This document shows positions 25,012-36,700 of a stretch of DNA of 64,000 nt, one piece after another (position 1 is the first letter of the stretch; every line of letters starts with the position of its first letter). The notes under the pieces are model-generated. The model had not been told where the DNA came from. It did no database searches and saw nothing but the letters and a program-made list of their open reading frames with translations. Position numbers and translations under genes: made by a program. The DNA comes from Plicaturopsis crispa FD-325 SS-3 (Eukaryota > Basidiomycota > Agaricomycetes > Amylocorticiales > Amylocorticiaceae): contig KN832564.1 of assembly GCA_000827205.1 (NCBI GenBank), forward strand, positions 1,004,682-1,068,681, in the 5' to 3' direction.

Positions 25012-25771
25012 TGTCACTAGCTGAGCGTAAGATATGTGCACGAAGGGTCGCGTGTCGTCGACTCGAGGAGTGTTTGGGAACGAAACTCGATGGTGAAGGT
25101 TTCAAACAGAGGGACAATCGAACTTGTCAATCGCGTTGGGTCGCTGGACTCGACAGGAGTTATTTTCGATAGCAAGTACAGTCACAGTACAGTCATGCGA
25201 TAGCCTGAGTAAGCAGCTGCCTTAGTCTGATCGTACTCGACTGCCTTTTCTAGTTTTTTCTTCACTGGAGTCTCGCCGGCTCGTGCTCAGAATCGCGTGT
25301 GTTCGCACGCATCCCGCGTTTATCCCGCGTTCCGACCTAAGTATATGCACTGACACAGTAAGTAGTGCAATCGTGAGCGTACGGTCCGGATCGCTGAAGC
25401 AAATACTCACCGTCCATACCGTTGAGAGGCGGGTTCCCTGTGTTCGACGGAGTCAGTACTGTAATTTGCAGGCGGCGTAACATAAGTGTAACTTGGCAGC
25501 AACTTTGCAGGGCCAGCATCATACCCGAAGTACCCTCGGAGGATCAGACCTGTTTACAGAAGGAATCAATGGCGCACGAATGTATGACAGTCTTCGAGTG
25601 CCCAATGCATAGGTCCCAATGAAAGCTTGATACCGTCGGAAGGCCTGCAGTGGATGATGGGCTTAATTCAAACAGTGAGATAGTGAAAGCAGTGATGCCA
25701 TGTTTTGATGAGTCGCATATACCATACCAAAAAAGCATAATCATGAGCGACCAAGGGGACGAAAACGGCGT
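25012..25771. other. gene-free stretch
   Basis: About 760 bp between the OYE promoter side and the 3' end of the eS19 gene. Only short unrelated open frames were seen; no regulatory element or RNA gene was recognised. Confidence 0.45.
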
Positions 25772-26394
25772 TTACTCCTCCTCCTCCTCAGCCTCCTCCT
25801 CCTCGTCTTCCTCCTCATCTTCCTCGTCGTCGTCGTCTTCCCTCTCGGCCTCTACGACTGCCGTCGCGATACGGTCCAAATCCCGCTGACCGTCCTGGCT
25901 GATCCGCCGCCCACCGTTCTCGGTCTGCTCGAGCACGCCGATCTTCTCGAGGGACTGGCATACCTTCCGCTGTACGGAGGCAGAAGAGTCGTGGTGGTGC
26001 GAGGGGCGGTTACCACGTCGGTTGCGGCCACCGTGGAGTTTAGTGAGAGCGCCAATACCGACGTCTTTGCGGAGGTAGATGTGTCTTGCGACGGCAGCTG
26101 TTCATGGATGTGGTTGTTAGTACAAGTTAAATGCGCACAAGATGTAATGCACGGACCTGCGCGAACGTAATACCAGTCGGGGTCGTATGGGGCGAGCTCT
26201 TTGAACGAGCCAGTCTTCACGATATCAACCCATGTAGGAACCTCCAGTTTTCCCGAACGCTTAAGATGGGATGCGTAGGCAGTGATGAACGCCTCTGCGC
26301 TAGATGAGTAGAACAACTGCCATTAGCCTCTGCATGGTTTTCTTTGTAGACAGTCCAGCCTGTATACGAACCTGATGTCTCGTACTCCGGGCAT
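25772..26394 (-). CDS. RPS19: 40S ribosomal protein S19 (eS19) with long acidic tail
   Basis: Three exons. MPGVRDIS from the ATG at 26394 is joined after an intron to [40 protein letters not shown] and DWYYVRA. After a second intron follow [60 protein letters not shown] and [17 protein letters not shown]. This is a complete eS19, a protein of the small-subunit head required for 18S rRNA maturation. The frame then continues into about 25 almost purely acidic residues ([18 protein letters not shown] and on) before the stop at 25772. The tail coincides with an imperfect GAG/GAC trinucleotide run and is longer than the roughly 145-residue norm for the family. Codon use and intron positions look ordinary. 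Confidence 0.95.
25776..25850. repeat. imperfect CTC/GTC trinucleotide microsatellite encoding the eS19 acidic tail
   Basis: About 75 bp of CTC, TTC, GTC and ATC triplets (plus strand), read as Glu/Asp codons on the minus strand at the end of the eS19 gene. Confidence 0.85.
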
Positions 26395-26736
26395 GTTGGG
26401 CTTGAGGCGGCGTGAATACCTTGTCGAAAGGGAGGAGAGGGCGTCGGTCGGCGTGCAATTTAGTCGGTCGCTACTCTCGCGGTCGTTTCTGTTGACTTCG
26501 ATTAAGGTTTGAGCCAAAACTCCGCCATTCGGCATTTGCCGAGATATCCGAGTACCGACAGTGCACTTTGCAAATTCCTCTCCGACCAGCTCTGGAGGAA
26601 CGAAATCGTGTTCAACTTGACTGTACGATCCATCGAATAAAAAACGTCTCGCACAGGCTTGATGGGTAGGGTATATCAATGCAGCTACAGCTGTAATTAA
26701 TTTGTGGCTTTGTCCATACTTGATCCGTCCAACGAA
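26395..26736. other. intergenic, eS19 promoter and 3' side of the Zn2Cys6 regulator
   Basis: 340 bp between two minus-strand genes. It must contain the eS19 promoter. The sequence shows no clear TATA box; nothing else was recognised. Confidence 0.4.
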
Positions 26737-29700
26737 CTAGAACATACTCCCAAACCCCCCGAAAGCGGGATTGCTGAAGGCTTCCTGTGTAAACATGTCC
26801 CAATCTGGGTGCGAGGGCAGTGAATATGAGGTGCAGGCGACGATAAGAGATGGACAAAGCATACCTGTTTGCTGCAAAAGATCCTCACGAGGCTCTACAG
26901 AGGCTAAGCCTGCAGCTGCCGGCGGAGTATCTGTATCAACTCCTAGGGATTGCAGGAAATTGTCCCAAGCATGCGAGGGCATACCCACGGGAGGAACACT
27001 ACTCCCAGTGCTATCAGGCCCGCTGTTGACAGGGGCAAGAGTCGAGATACCGTTAGACGGTACCCTGACTGTACTGACGGCGGCAGCGACGCGTTTGAAT
27101 AAAGAACGAAGGGATTCTGCATCCGCTTCGACCTGATCAGGGTCGCGGGGCCCGCTGGGGCGGCGGGCCTGAGTTTCGCGTCGCATCGTTTCTTCCTCGA
27201 GGAGACTGTCGATGATCTGCCGGCCCTTGCATGCTATTTCCACTATCACTCCGTGTTCATTCCTACACATGGGGTCGAGTAGACATCGCGCGCCGTGGAC
27301 TTTCGCGCGACGTCCTTCGGCCTCCGGCTGGCCTGTGTCAATCCTATTTATCGTGTCCACTGACCGCAACACGGGAGGGATGAGTACCGATGGCGGTGAC
27401 AGTCGGAAGACTTATTTCGTGCGAAAGGCACTCACAGAAGAGGACAATGACCGCGCCCAGTATGTAGCCGATGTTGCACCATCTGTGTTCATGATGGGTG
27501 GAATGTCGCAGGATACTTTGGGACAGGAGTATGACCTCTGCGCTCTCTAGACAAGCTGCATGCGACCGTTGATACAATGGGTCGCGAAAGGCTCGTACCC
27601 TGACAAGAGAGGCAATATAAGTCAGTGTATGTTGGCGTGTTCTTAGACAACAGCGGCGCACATGAAGGGTCGATGCAGACGGAGAAGCTGGATGACGAGA
27701 CGGATTGAGTACATACTTATCAGGAAAGTAAGCTACTCACCCGATTGTGCAAAGCCGCTCGTATATATGCCCGCTTTTCCAAAGAGTCTGCCGCAAGATA
27801 TTGAGTAGTGAGATGTGCCTAAGATATGCGTACTGCTCACGCTGTACATCCCTGTTTTCCGGGAGAAGTAGTCCCTCTCCAAGGAGCGGATTTGCTTGTT
27901 TCCTGAATTGAGCGTCGAAGTCGAGGATATTGTCGTAACTAACACCTTGGGGAGACCGCAGTATACTTGCTATATCACTGCAGTGACCAAACAGTGCCCT
28001 TGCGTACTGATTGAATGCCCGTCATGAGCAAGCATAAGCATAATCGGAAACGACACATGCTTACAATCATATGAACCATATCCGTCATACGGTGGGCAGG
28101 CTTGGGATGAACGACGACATCGTCTAATGTAAGGTCCTCGTCATCACAATTTGCAGGGATCGTTGTTGTAACTGAGGGACATAATATAATGAGATAATGC
28201 CGTGTGTCAAACAAGAAAGGCTTACACGATAATGGTGATATGATGAAGTCGCGCGATTTTGAGGCTTTCCAGTCAAGAAGGAGGAGGAAATTCCAAAGGC
28301 GTACTCCCATCTCTCGGCGTAAACCAGATGGTCTAGGGGGGAATGCCAGATCGTTTGGCGGCATGATTGCGGTGTCGTTTCCCAGTTTATGCAGACCCAT
28401 CATCTGGGCGAGACGAATCGCGGCCGCTAGATTTAGAAAAATCAGAGGAGGGGGGGTGCTTGAAAGCAACGCGGTGTTTACCTAGCCATATACCAAAGTG
28501 AGCGCCATTGGGACCAATTGAGAAGCATCTTCGGATAGCATAAGCTGAGCCAATAGGGCTGATGAGGGGCCCAAAGAGGATTATCGTCTGCGACAGCGCG
28601 TTCAGAAGATTCCCAAAGAGATTGGATGCACTGACCTGTATGACGCGAAATTGTGGTTTCACGGCCCACTTGGCGAGCTCCAGCGCAAGTTTGCTCGTTT
28701 CGAACCACAAGATATGTGCCTGGCCAGAAGCTAAAGGCAGGTATGCGACACATTCATCCGGGAGACTGTCGGCATCGGCGTTTGCACCAAGCGCCAACGT
28801 CTGCGCATACAGCGCTAACCACGCAGGGTCGACACGGGCGCGGTCTTCACTGCGTAGCCCCCAGAACTGTTCACACTCGTTTAAAAAAGTCGGGCGATGC
28901 TGGACGTTCCATAGCCAGTTGATCCGGTCGAAGCGCAAATCTATGAGCGTCTTAGCAATGGACGGAGGGGGGAGAACGGCGTATATTCGGTCCAGAATTT
29001 GCTCGTCCGAGCCTTTGAGTGAGGCGAGGGAGCGAGCAAGAAAGTCCGAAGCTACCACGTCCGAAGTGTTGAAAGGCTCGCGGATAAAAATGCTTGTGCT
29101 CGTCTCAGTCCAATCATAAGATGGAACTTTCTGTTCGTCGGGTGGGCCCTTGCAATGTAGAATTGGCACCGCCTCCATGCGTTCTACAGAGGAATAAGTT
29201 ACGACATACCTGGGCGTGGTCTACAGGTTCTGCTTCAGACGTCAACGGTCTATGACCAAGTTTGCCATAGTTGACAGACACTCCATTGCCTTTGGCTAGA
29301 TTTTCTAGCGCAAGAACGGCATCCTCGGTGTCCGAATCGAGCCCGCTACGAGCGACAGAAAGACTAGGAGATGTGTGCGAAGCAGGATGACTGGGAGGAG
29401 TGGGCGGCAGGTGGGTCGGAGTAGATACAGAAAGCAAATGTTCCAAGTGCGCGACGCGGGAGGCGAGACTCTGGAGTAATTCCGATTGCCGCGGGTCAAA
29501 GGTGGGAGGGTCCTTGGGCGCATCGTGAGGCGCAGGGGGGGATTTGAACTCGCACAAATCGATTTCCTCGCGTGCTATGCATTGATCGCAGGGCAGTTGG
29601 CGGTCGCACTACGAGGCATCGTTTCTGTATGAACATCATCTCTTTCGACTGTCGGGGAGCGCCGCTTACTTTGATTTTTCGGCGTCTACCAAGGCACATG

Positions 29701-29880
29701 TGTAAGATGCATTAGCGCATGCTTCAAATCGCAAACTCACTTGCATTCACTACAAGAGAAAGTTGCTCTCTTCTTTCTCTTGCGACTTGAACTAGGACGC
29801 GGTCGTTTTCCCTCGGAGCCGTCGTGATCAGTGTCCTCACCGCCTTGCACGTCGTGTACTCTCTTTCGCGGACGTTCCAT
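26737..29880 (-). CDS. Zn2Cys6 fungal-specific transcription factor
   Basis: Starting from ATG 29880 (MERPRKRVHDVQGGEDTD), a basic segment leads into the binuclear zinc cluster. It is assembled from three exons: CSECK, RRKIK and CDRQLPCDQCIAREEIDLC, giving all six cysteines. A linker and coiled coil follow (LLQSLASRVAHLEHLLSVST). The fungal-specific regulatory domain then includes LIDLRFDRINWLWNVQHRPT, FLNECEQFW, AAAIRLAQMMGLHKLG and REMGVRLWNFLLLLDWKASK. C-terminal parts include EQYAYLRHISLLNILRQTLW and a long last region ending DWDMFTQEAFSNPAFGGFGS with a stop at 26737. A nuclear DNA-binding regulator; its targets are unknown. An alternative in-frame ATG at 29994 would add 38 residues and sits in a 14-bp duplication. 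Confidence 0.88.
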
Positions 29881-29980
29881 GGACGGAAAGTAGAAGTCTG
29901 GCTGCTGAACGCCGAAGTAGTAACGACTGGGTGGCGGACTCGGTTTGACAAGCGAGTCACACCGTAGGACGCCGTGTCTC

Positions 29981-30008
29981 AGACTCCGCGGCATAGACTC
30001 CGCGGCAT
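29981..30008 (-). repeat. 14-bp tandem duplication creating two ATGs upstream of the Zn2Cys6 regulator
   Basis: AGACTCCGCGGCAT occurs twice back to back (29981-29994, 29995-30008). On the minus strand each copy supplies ATGCCGCGGAGTCT. The first ATG opens a 9-codon frame; the second is in frame with the regulator. Confidence 0.85.
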
Positions 30009-30670
30009 TGGCATTGGTTCACGTGGCACTCTCATCTGTCGTCGATGTTTTGATACACTGCCACCGCTTTGCCTAATGAGTGAACGATTGTCTTCACTCT
30101 AGGGCTGCCTACGGGAGACTAACCGCTTTGCAAGCTTGTCCTCTTGACTTAAGTATGCAAAAAGGATGGCCGACTTCAAGGCCGACTTAAAGATTTATGT
30201 AGAGGACTTCTGGGCGTTGCACCGCCTCGGAGACTCTCATCAAGTCCAGACTGCAGTCAACGAGAGGAGGACTCCATTCGAGGTTCTAGAGGTTGAAGGT
30301 ACGATACTCGTTACTCAGCGTCTCACTACTTTATCAATACTCTTGATTGAAAGCTCCACGAGCAATCCACAAGTCTATTGGCATGTTGCTGATGCTTGAT
30401 GTTTGATCAGGACATGCACTGCCAATGCCTACACGGACATGCGGCGCTCATGTCACTGTATGGAGTCAGCATGGGGAGCCGGCTCAAGTGGTACTGTATA
30501 TAAAGCCCTCACGTTGAATTCAAGGTTTCTTCAGCAGTGCTCACCACCATATTCATCACAACACATCGTTTCTGCTAGGGTACAGGTCTACCTTTGCTTG
30601 TACTAAATTTACTCGTTCAACGCCAACTCGCTCTTTTTACGACCATCCCACTTTCCGTATATTTTCCATC
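29995..30670. other. intergenic between divergent regulator and secreted modular gene
   Basis: A small plus-strand frame beginning MADFKADLKIYVEDFW at 30166 has no family resemblance and is probably chance. A TATA box for the downstream gene is at 30497-30504. Nothing else was recognised. Confidence 0.45.
30497..30504 (+). promoter_or_regulatory. TATA box of the secreted modular gene
   Basis: TATATAAA stands 167 bp upstream of the ATG at 30671, in the expected orientation and followed by AGCCCTCACG and a pyrimidine-rich leader. Confidence 0.5.
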
Positions 30671-31797
30671 ATGGTTTACACATCCACCACAGTCCTCGCT
30701 GCCGTCATTGCTGCAGGTGCGGTTGCGCCTTCCTTTGCTGCACCGCTCTCCAACAGTGGACTGTTCAAACCCGCCGGTTACCAAGGTCCAGGGAGTGTAC
30801 CTATCCTGCCCAGGTATTTCCACTTTACTCACAAGTATCAACGCTGCTCGCCAACGACCGCACGTTAGGCAGATCCCAAATGAATTGAACCATGGTCTGT
30901 TTGAGCCGGACGCCTACCATGGGCCCGGGAAAGCGCCTATCCTTGCAAGGTATGTCGTATACGTACGCTGTTTCTGACGAGTCCGTCTACATCTGCATGC
31001 TAGGGACGACGCGCCTATCGAGGCTACCATCCCGAATCAGTTGAACCAAGGCTTGTTTGAGCCCGACGCTTGGCGTGGAGTCGGGAAAGCGCCTGGCGCC
31101 CTCGACAGGTTCGTTACTTGCTTCGCATGGCCGAATTGACTCTTCAATCAATATCTTTGCTCCTCAGGCGCGGGCTACCGCTGGAGATTGTAGGCCCGGA
31201 CGGTACATACACGCCCGTACAGCCGCATGTCGAGTACGCTCTCTTTGTGCTTGTCTCGTCGTAGTCATGACAGGCTCATCGGAACATAGGCGGAGTATTC
31301 CGGGGGTCGTCGGTAGCACGGATGCCAACCCGTTCGGACTCGATCCCCTACCTGCTGTTGGTCCTCAGCGCCTAGCCCCGGGTGCTATTGGCCCAATTGC
31401 GTTAGTGTTTGCTCACTTATCGGGCTTGCGCGTCCTCTCCCTAACTTTTGCGATGTTCTAGTCGGTCTGGAATCGCCGACGTCACCAGCTTGAACCCTAA
31501 CGGAGTCGACCCGAATACCAACCTGCCCTTCTTCCCCACCCACATCGCCCCTGGTGCCATCAACCCCAACTTTTCGAAAACCGCGTAGGGCTTTATCTTG
31601 TTTGATTTGCTACCCTACTGATCGCCTGATATTCTAGTCGAACCATTCCCAGCCCCGTCACGGTCAATGGCCACTATGTTCCGGTCTTCACTCGCGAGGT
31701 TGAGGACGTTTTGGCGCGTGTTATCGAGCGCCAACTAGCTTTACGTGGCATGGAGAACATCCTACGCCGCGCATTTAGTGCTGACGAGCTCGACTGA
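30671..31797 (+). CDS. secreted protein built from serial modules, seven exons with uniform phase-2 introns
   Basis: Exons 30671-30813, 30869-30949, 31004-31108, 31168-31233, 31290-31400, 31462-31584 and 31638-31797 join in one frame of about 263 residues. Exon 1 carries a signal peptide (MVYTSTTVLAAVIAAGAVAP ending SFA-AP). Three successive exons hold a repeated module: NSGLFKPAGYQGPGSVPILP, NHGLFEPDAYHGPGKAPILA and NQGLFEPDAWRGVGKAPGAL. Exons 4-6 carry looser Pro/Gly-rich relatives (DPLPAVGPQRLAPGAIGPIA, VDPNTNLPFFPTHIAPGAIN). The last exon ends in a charged helix (EVEDVLARVIERQLALRGME). All six introns interrupt a codon after its second base, four within Arg codons (AGG, AGG, AGG, GAG boundary type) and two within Ser/Ala-type codons. 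I do not recognise a family. It may be a wall protein or a precursor cut at the single basic residues that mark module ends. Confidence 0.75.
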
Positions 31798-32215
31798 GTG
31801 TGGTCATGCAGTCAGTGATCATCACAACGCGAGCAGTGGCGGATCTGGATATTACGATTAGTGGTATTCTCGCCCAAGGAGATCCCGTGTACGAATGAGT
31901 CTGATACACGGACAGCGACGATACCTGTAGCACCTATTTAACTTGGCAGAAACGACCGTTATACATTTGTTGTGAAATTCACATTGGCGACTCCCTGAGT
32001 TCTCCGCCCGTACGCGTAAAGGCAGGTTCGAGCTTGCGACCGGCCTCTCTAGCAGTACAGTCCTACTGTCATTCGTGAAGCGCACGAATGCATTTTCCGC
32101 ATTGCAGTGATAGCCTGAAATTGATTGCACAGGAAGTTGTACTTATTAAATATTCTATTGCAGTTCTCGCCCGTGGGTGATTGTCCTCTAGGAAATAATT
32201 TATGGCAGGAGGAGG
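31798..32215. other. intergenic, convergent 3' ends
   Basis: About 420 bp between the secreted modular gene and the phosphate carrier. No coding region or repeat was recognised. Confidence 0.4.
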
Positions 32216-33393
32216 TTATTTTCCACCTGTAGTACCCATTCCCATAGTGCTCTTGAAAGTGTCATAAATCCACCATTGCATTCCGGTAAGAGTTCCTGTG
32301 AGTATTTCGCCGTCAGCGATCAAACTTAAGCACCGAGTTGAGGATCCTTTGAGAAAACGCACCGATCATCAGGACCCGCGCCCCCAGCCCATTCGTAGCA
32401 AGCCTCGAGATGCCAACCTCGGATGCGATTTGGCTAAAACCTTTGCCCTTGTTCTCGGGCTTCCCGAGCAGTGACACAAGCGAATCCGCTGGGTGCGAGA
32501 CGACCGCACAAATGACGCCAGCCAGGTACCCAGACACAAAGGTGACACCGAGCTGTGTGCCCGTGCCGTAGGTCGCCTTGGGTGCTGTGAACAAGTGGGT
32601 ATAGAAAAGCTCCGCGATCTTCTCGAAGAAACAGAATTTTGCAACGGTGTATGGAATCTACACGCACGTATTGTGAGCGTAGTTCATGATGAAGCACGAT
32701 CCCAGCTTGGACGTACCTGGCGTGACCAGAGGGGCACCAGCGAGCCGAATGGAAAACGCGTTTCAGCTCTTGTCTGGCTCATCTGCCTTAGAGCAGCGCC
32801 AAAAGCGGTGGGGAAGGATCCATTTTGGCTTGTCTGGACCTTGATCTTGGTCATCTCAAACGGGCATAATGCAACGTCCGCGAACACCTCTGCGGATGCA
32901 GAGCCGGCGCCCCAGATAAGAGATTTGTATTTTTCCGAAGCCTCCTCGCCGGCAAGGTTCATGTAGGAATCTTTGAACACCTCGTAGAGGCCGTATTTGA
33001 ACATACCCTGAAGCCCGTAGCCGACGAAAGTCGGACCGATGCCCTTCAAGATGCCGGTTGTGCCCTCCTCCTTGACGAGCAGCGAGAGACCAGCTCCGAG
33101 GCTCTTGTACTTCACTGGGTTCACCTGGCACGATACTCAGTGCGAGAACGAGAGCCAGATCAGACGGGTGCACGTACTTGCAGGTTGCATTTTGCGACAT
33201 CGACAGGGGTCATGCCGGCGTGTGTGAAGGCGCAAGCAAGGCTACCACCGATCATGCACTTGGCGTAGTACGAAGCATCATGGGCGACAGGTCCAGAGTA
33301 TCTATCACACAAAATGTCAGCCTTGGCGTGCGTAGGAACTGAATGGAACACTCGCCTGGCGTCCCAGCCGCTGGAAGGTGCTAAATGCTTCAT
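32216..33393 (-). CDS. mitochondrial phosphate carrier (MIR1/PIC2 family)
   Basis: The start at 33393 is MKHLAPSSGWDA, then YYAKCMIGGSLACAFTHAGM and TPVDVAKCNLQV, the first carrier signature (PxD motif). The second repeat follows: NPVKYKSLGAGLSLLVKEEG, TTGILKGIGPTFVGYGLQGM, FKYGLYEVFKD and DVALCPFEMTKIKVQTS. The third gives SLVPLWSRQIPYTVAKFCFF, EKIAELFY, GYLAGVICAVVSHPADSLVS, GARVLMIGTLTGMQWWIYDT and FKSTMGMGTTGGK with the stop at 32216. Three repeats and six membrane helices are complete. It imports inorganic phosphate (and possibly copper, as PIC2 does) across the inner mitochondrial membrane. The first intron (33302-33355) seems to start with GC rather than GT. Confidence 0.93.
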
Positions 33394-33778
33394 GGTCGAT
33401 GTCGAGAACGGCGATGTCTAAAGGGCGAATCAGCAAGCAATTACGCTATGCTAACCCTGGGCTCGACGAGTGGCGATTTGGAGAAGGAAGAGAGGGCCAG
33501 TGGATTCGCGCTTAAATGCAGCGGGACACCGACTACCTCGGGACTCGGCGAATAAGTACTTACATTTCCTCGGTACTCGGAAAGTAAGTATACACACTGA
33601 CGTGAACTATCTTAGTCACGCGAAGTCCGTTCGTGCTGTCACTGCGCTAGGACAATATCTTCTGCAGATGTACCATCTACAAGCCTTGCTCGTTGCCTAG
33701 CATGTCCATGAGGTATGTTCCCCAGTCGTCCAACCTTCCCAAGTATAAGCACTTTAATCGAGCATGAAAGCTTGTCAC
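33394..33778. other. intergenic, phosphate carrier promoter side
   Basis: 385 bp between two minus-strand genes. It must hold the carrier's promoter. No TATA box or other element stands out. Confidence 0.4.
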
Positions 33779-36700
33779 TCACTCGAGATTTAAATGCGCA
33801 TCCAAGGCCATCCCATGAGCGTCGTCATCATGCGATCCTGGGCCGGGGAATGAATCGACAAGCACAGGAGCGGCTGAAGGGTCCAATGTCTGCCCCGATA
33901 GCGACTGGTCCATACTATGGACCTCCTGCGCCTTACCAAGTGCGTCGTGCTTTGGCGCATCCGAGAATAACCATTGAGAAAGGTGCATGGGGTCATGAAC
34001 ACGTTGACCGGATATGCGTTCTTGGCCTGGCTCGTCGCTAAGACTTGGGGAGGTAAAACTATCGGCACAACTAACGTCCAAAGGCGCCGAGTCGCGCCGC
34101 TCTGGGCCTGTTGTTGGTTTCGGACCACCGGATGAGCTGGGTGAGGCCACACTATCGAATCCCGTGTAGAGTCCGCTGGCAGGATATTTCTGGGGCGAGG
34201 TTGATTCGTCACCATCGGGATGGCGGTCGCGTTTCCTGTGGTTGGCGGGAATCGAGTATGGTGGCTTCAGTAAATCACCAACTGCTGCCAAATCGTAGAG
34301 TTTATCCCTACGGGCCACATGTCAGCCACGAACACACGCTTTTCGGAATGCGAAACCATACCATAGGCAGCCTGCACCGCGCCATCTCTCTTCCATGCAC
34401 TTGAGTGCATCCATACACTTGTGCACATCTGCCAACTGATCGTTCATGTCTATGGACACGCCCGACCTTTTAGCACCCCATATGTTCAGGAGCAGAACAA
34501 CTGCCGAAGAGAACACGGCCGGCTGTGGGTGTCGTCCAGCATCAGCACCACGTCTCTCATAGACCAGGGGATTAGAGACAGTACCAAAGAATACGGAGCG
34601 TGCAGATAGTTTGGTGAGCGTCGGCGTAGGGTATCGAGGATGTGGCTGCACGACCGGGCGGCGTTGGTGCATATAGCGAGGGACGAAAACGACAACGGAG
34701 AAGCCTTCTTCTCCAACGAGATGAACGGCCGATGGATGGAGATTTGCAGTTGATAGTAGCTCGCGTTAAGCGCAGCCGATTGGGTGAAAAACAGGGTATC
34801 TTTGCGCGTCGGATCCCACCTCACTGCGATGCAAGGAAGTGAGTTATCCAGATCGGAGTTCAATGGCTACACTGCTTACAGTGATCTGGAAGGCCATCTA
34901 TCCATTTGTTCATGGCAGAGTCTAGCTCAGCCACGACGGTCTGCTCCCATTCTTTACCAACAAATCCAAGTAATGTTTTAGACTTGTTTATCGAATACTA
35001 GTGCCGATGAAGTGAGACAGCTGATAATGATTATCGGAGCTATGTGTTCGACGTACAATGGTGCGCAGCGCAAACGAGAGAATCTGGTTCAACTTGAGGA
35101 GGCAGATGAAATACGCAATTGCCGCTGGTTTTCCCGGCGGCTGCTTAAAATTCTGTGATGGGTCGTGGGCATTCTCCCAGTACTTGTCATCGCATTCCGC
35201 CGGGAGGTCAAGGTCGAAACTACAGAGATATGCTCAATGGCGGACTACGCAGGCGCGTAAGGTACAATGCACGTACTCTTCATCCTGCACCGCACACGGC
35301 CGACCAAGCGAAGAACTTACATAACGGTCCAAACAAATGAGCACCCTTGAGACATCAAGAATGGCCTTGTCAGCATGTGCGACTTTGAGTGGAACAACCA
35401 AGGGCACGCACCAAAATACGCGCTTTCGTAACTCGTCCTCGGCATTCGTGCTGCCCGCATATCCCTTGCGTCTGTGTGCGCCCACATCTTGCGCCATGCG
35501 CACCGCAACACCGAGGAGCGTCCAGCCTATGTGCGGAAGGGTAGAGCCCTGCAAAAACAGGACGCACAGCTGAAATGTTCGCGTGAGCAGGGTTGCGCAT
35601 ATGAGCACAAAATCAGTGGACGCACACAAAGCGCTTGGAGATCATATAGGGTGGGAGGTATTTGAAGGGACCTGCGCTGGGTCTGCACTTGATTAAACCA
35701 CTTCCATCCCGCCGAATCGAGCGAGCTGTCAGGCCCGAGCAAGACACGGGTGTCCGATGTGTACCTCGCCCCAAGGGCGCAGACGCCGAGGAGTGTACCC
35801 CCGAAACCACGATCCCGTAGATGCAGTCCCTCTACTATCCCGCGTTCAAACGTAGGCCTATGAAGAAGAGGAAAATACGCGTTGGAGCGCGTGAAGTACA
35901 GATCCACCAGCAGTGCAGTCAGGTCAGCATCGGGAAATACAAATTCGGGTTGCTCTGGTGGGGGAACGAAGAATTCCCACTGTGATTGAGTTGTAGACAG
36001 TGAGAGCATGGTCAACTTGAAAACAATATCGACGCTCACAGGGCTCATGTCCCAGAATCGGGAGCGTCTGAAAGGCAAATCTTGCTCCTCGTGAAACATG
36101 CCAGTGCATTCGTACTTCAATCTCTTGACGTGTTCCAAGAGGGGAGCACCACTTGATTTCCCGAAGAATCGATCGTCTAACAGCACCTTGTCCATTCGCC
36201 GGGAGAGGAGCATGATTTCATCTTTGTCATCGTTGCTGTTACTAGAAGAACTGTCTGGATCAGGCGTAGATCCCTTTTCTATACCACAAAGAGGAACGGC
36301 TATGCCGGGAAGGGCCGTGTCGGAGGTGGGAGTTGCATGTGCGTCTGAGTACCACGAATAGTGTACTTCGAAGTCCAATTCGCAAGAGAAATCTGTGTTA
36401 GGGCGAGGCTGATGGTCAAACCAACGTAAGAGTCGTAGAACGAGCAATGACTATGGAAAACTGACCTGAGAAAGTAGTGTCTTCACTTTCTCTAGCTTGC
36501 ACTCCAAGTCATCCACGTATCTGGAGATGAATTAGCAAAGCCAATCTAGCATCTGCATCTATACACACCCTCTCCGGTCAGTACGCGTCTGACGTCAAGC
36601 CGTGCATCAATAAGAGAATATTTTTTCTACTCGAGAGGACTTACCTTGCGAACTCGGTTCCTTGTGTAAGTGCAGTCTGAGCCATTTGACGTGCAATTAT

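Noticed and set aside
30166-30399. Small plus-strand frame MADFKADLKIYVEDFW
   Set aside because: Short, no family resemblance, and no promoter or splice support; probably chance.
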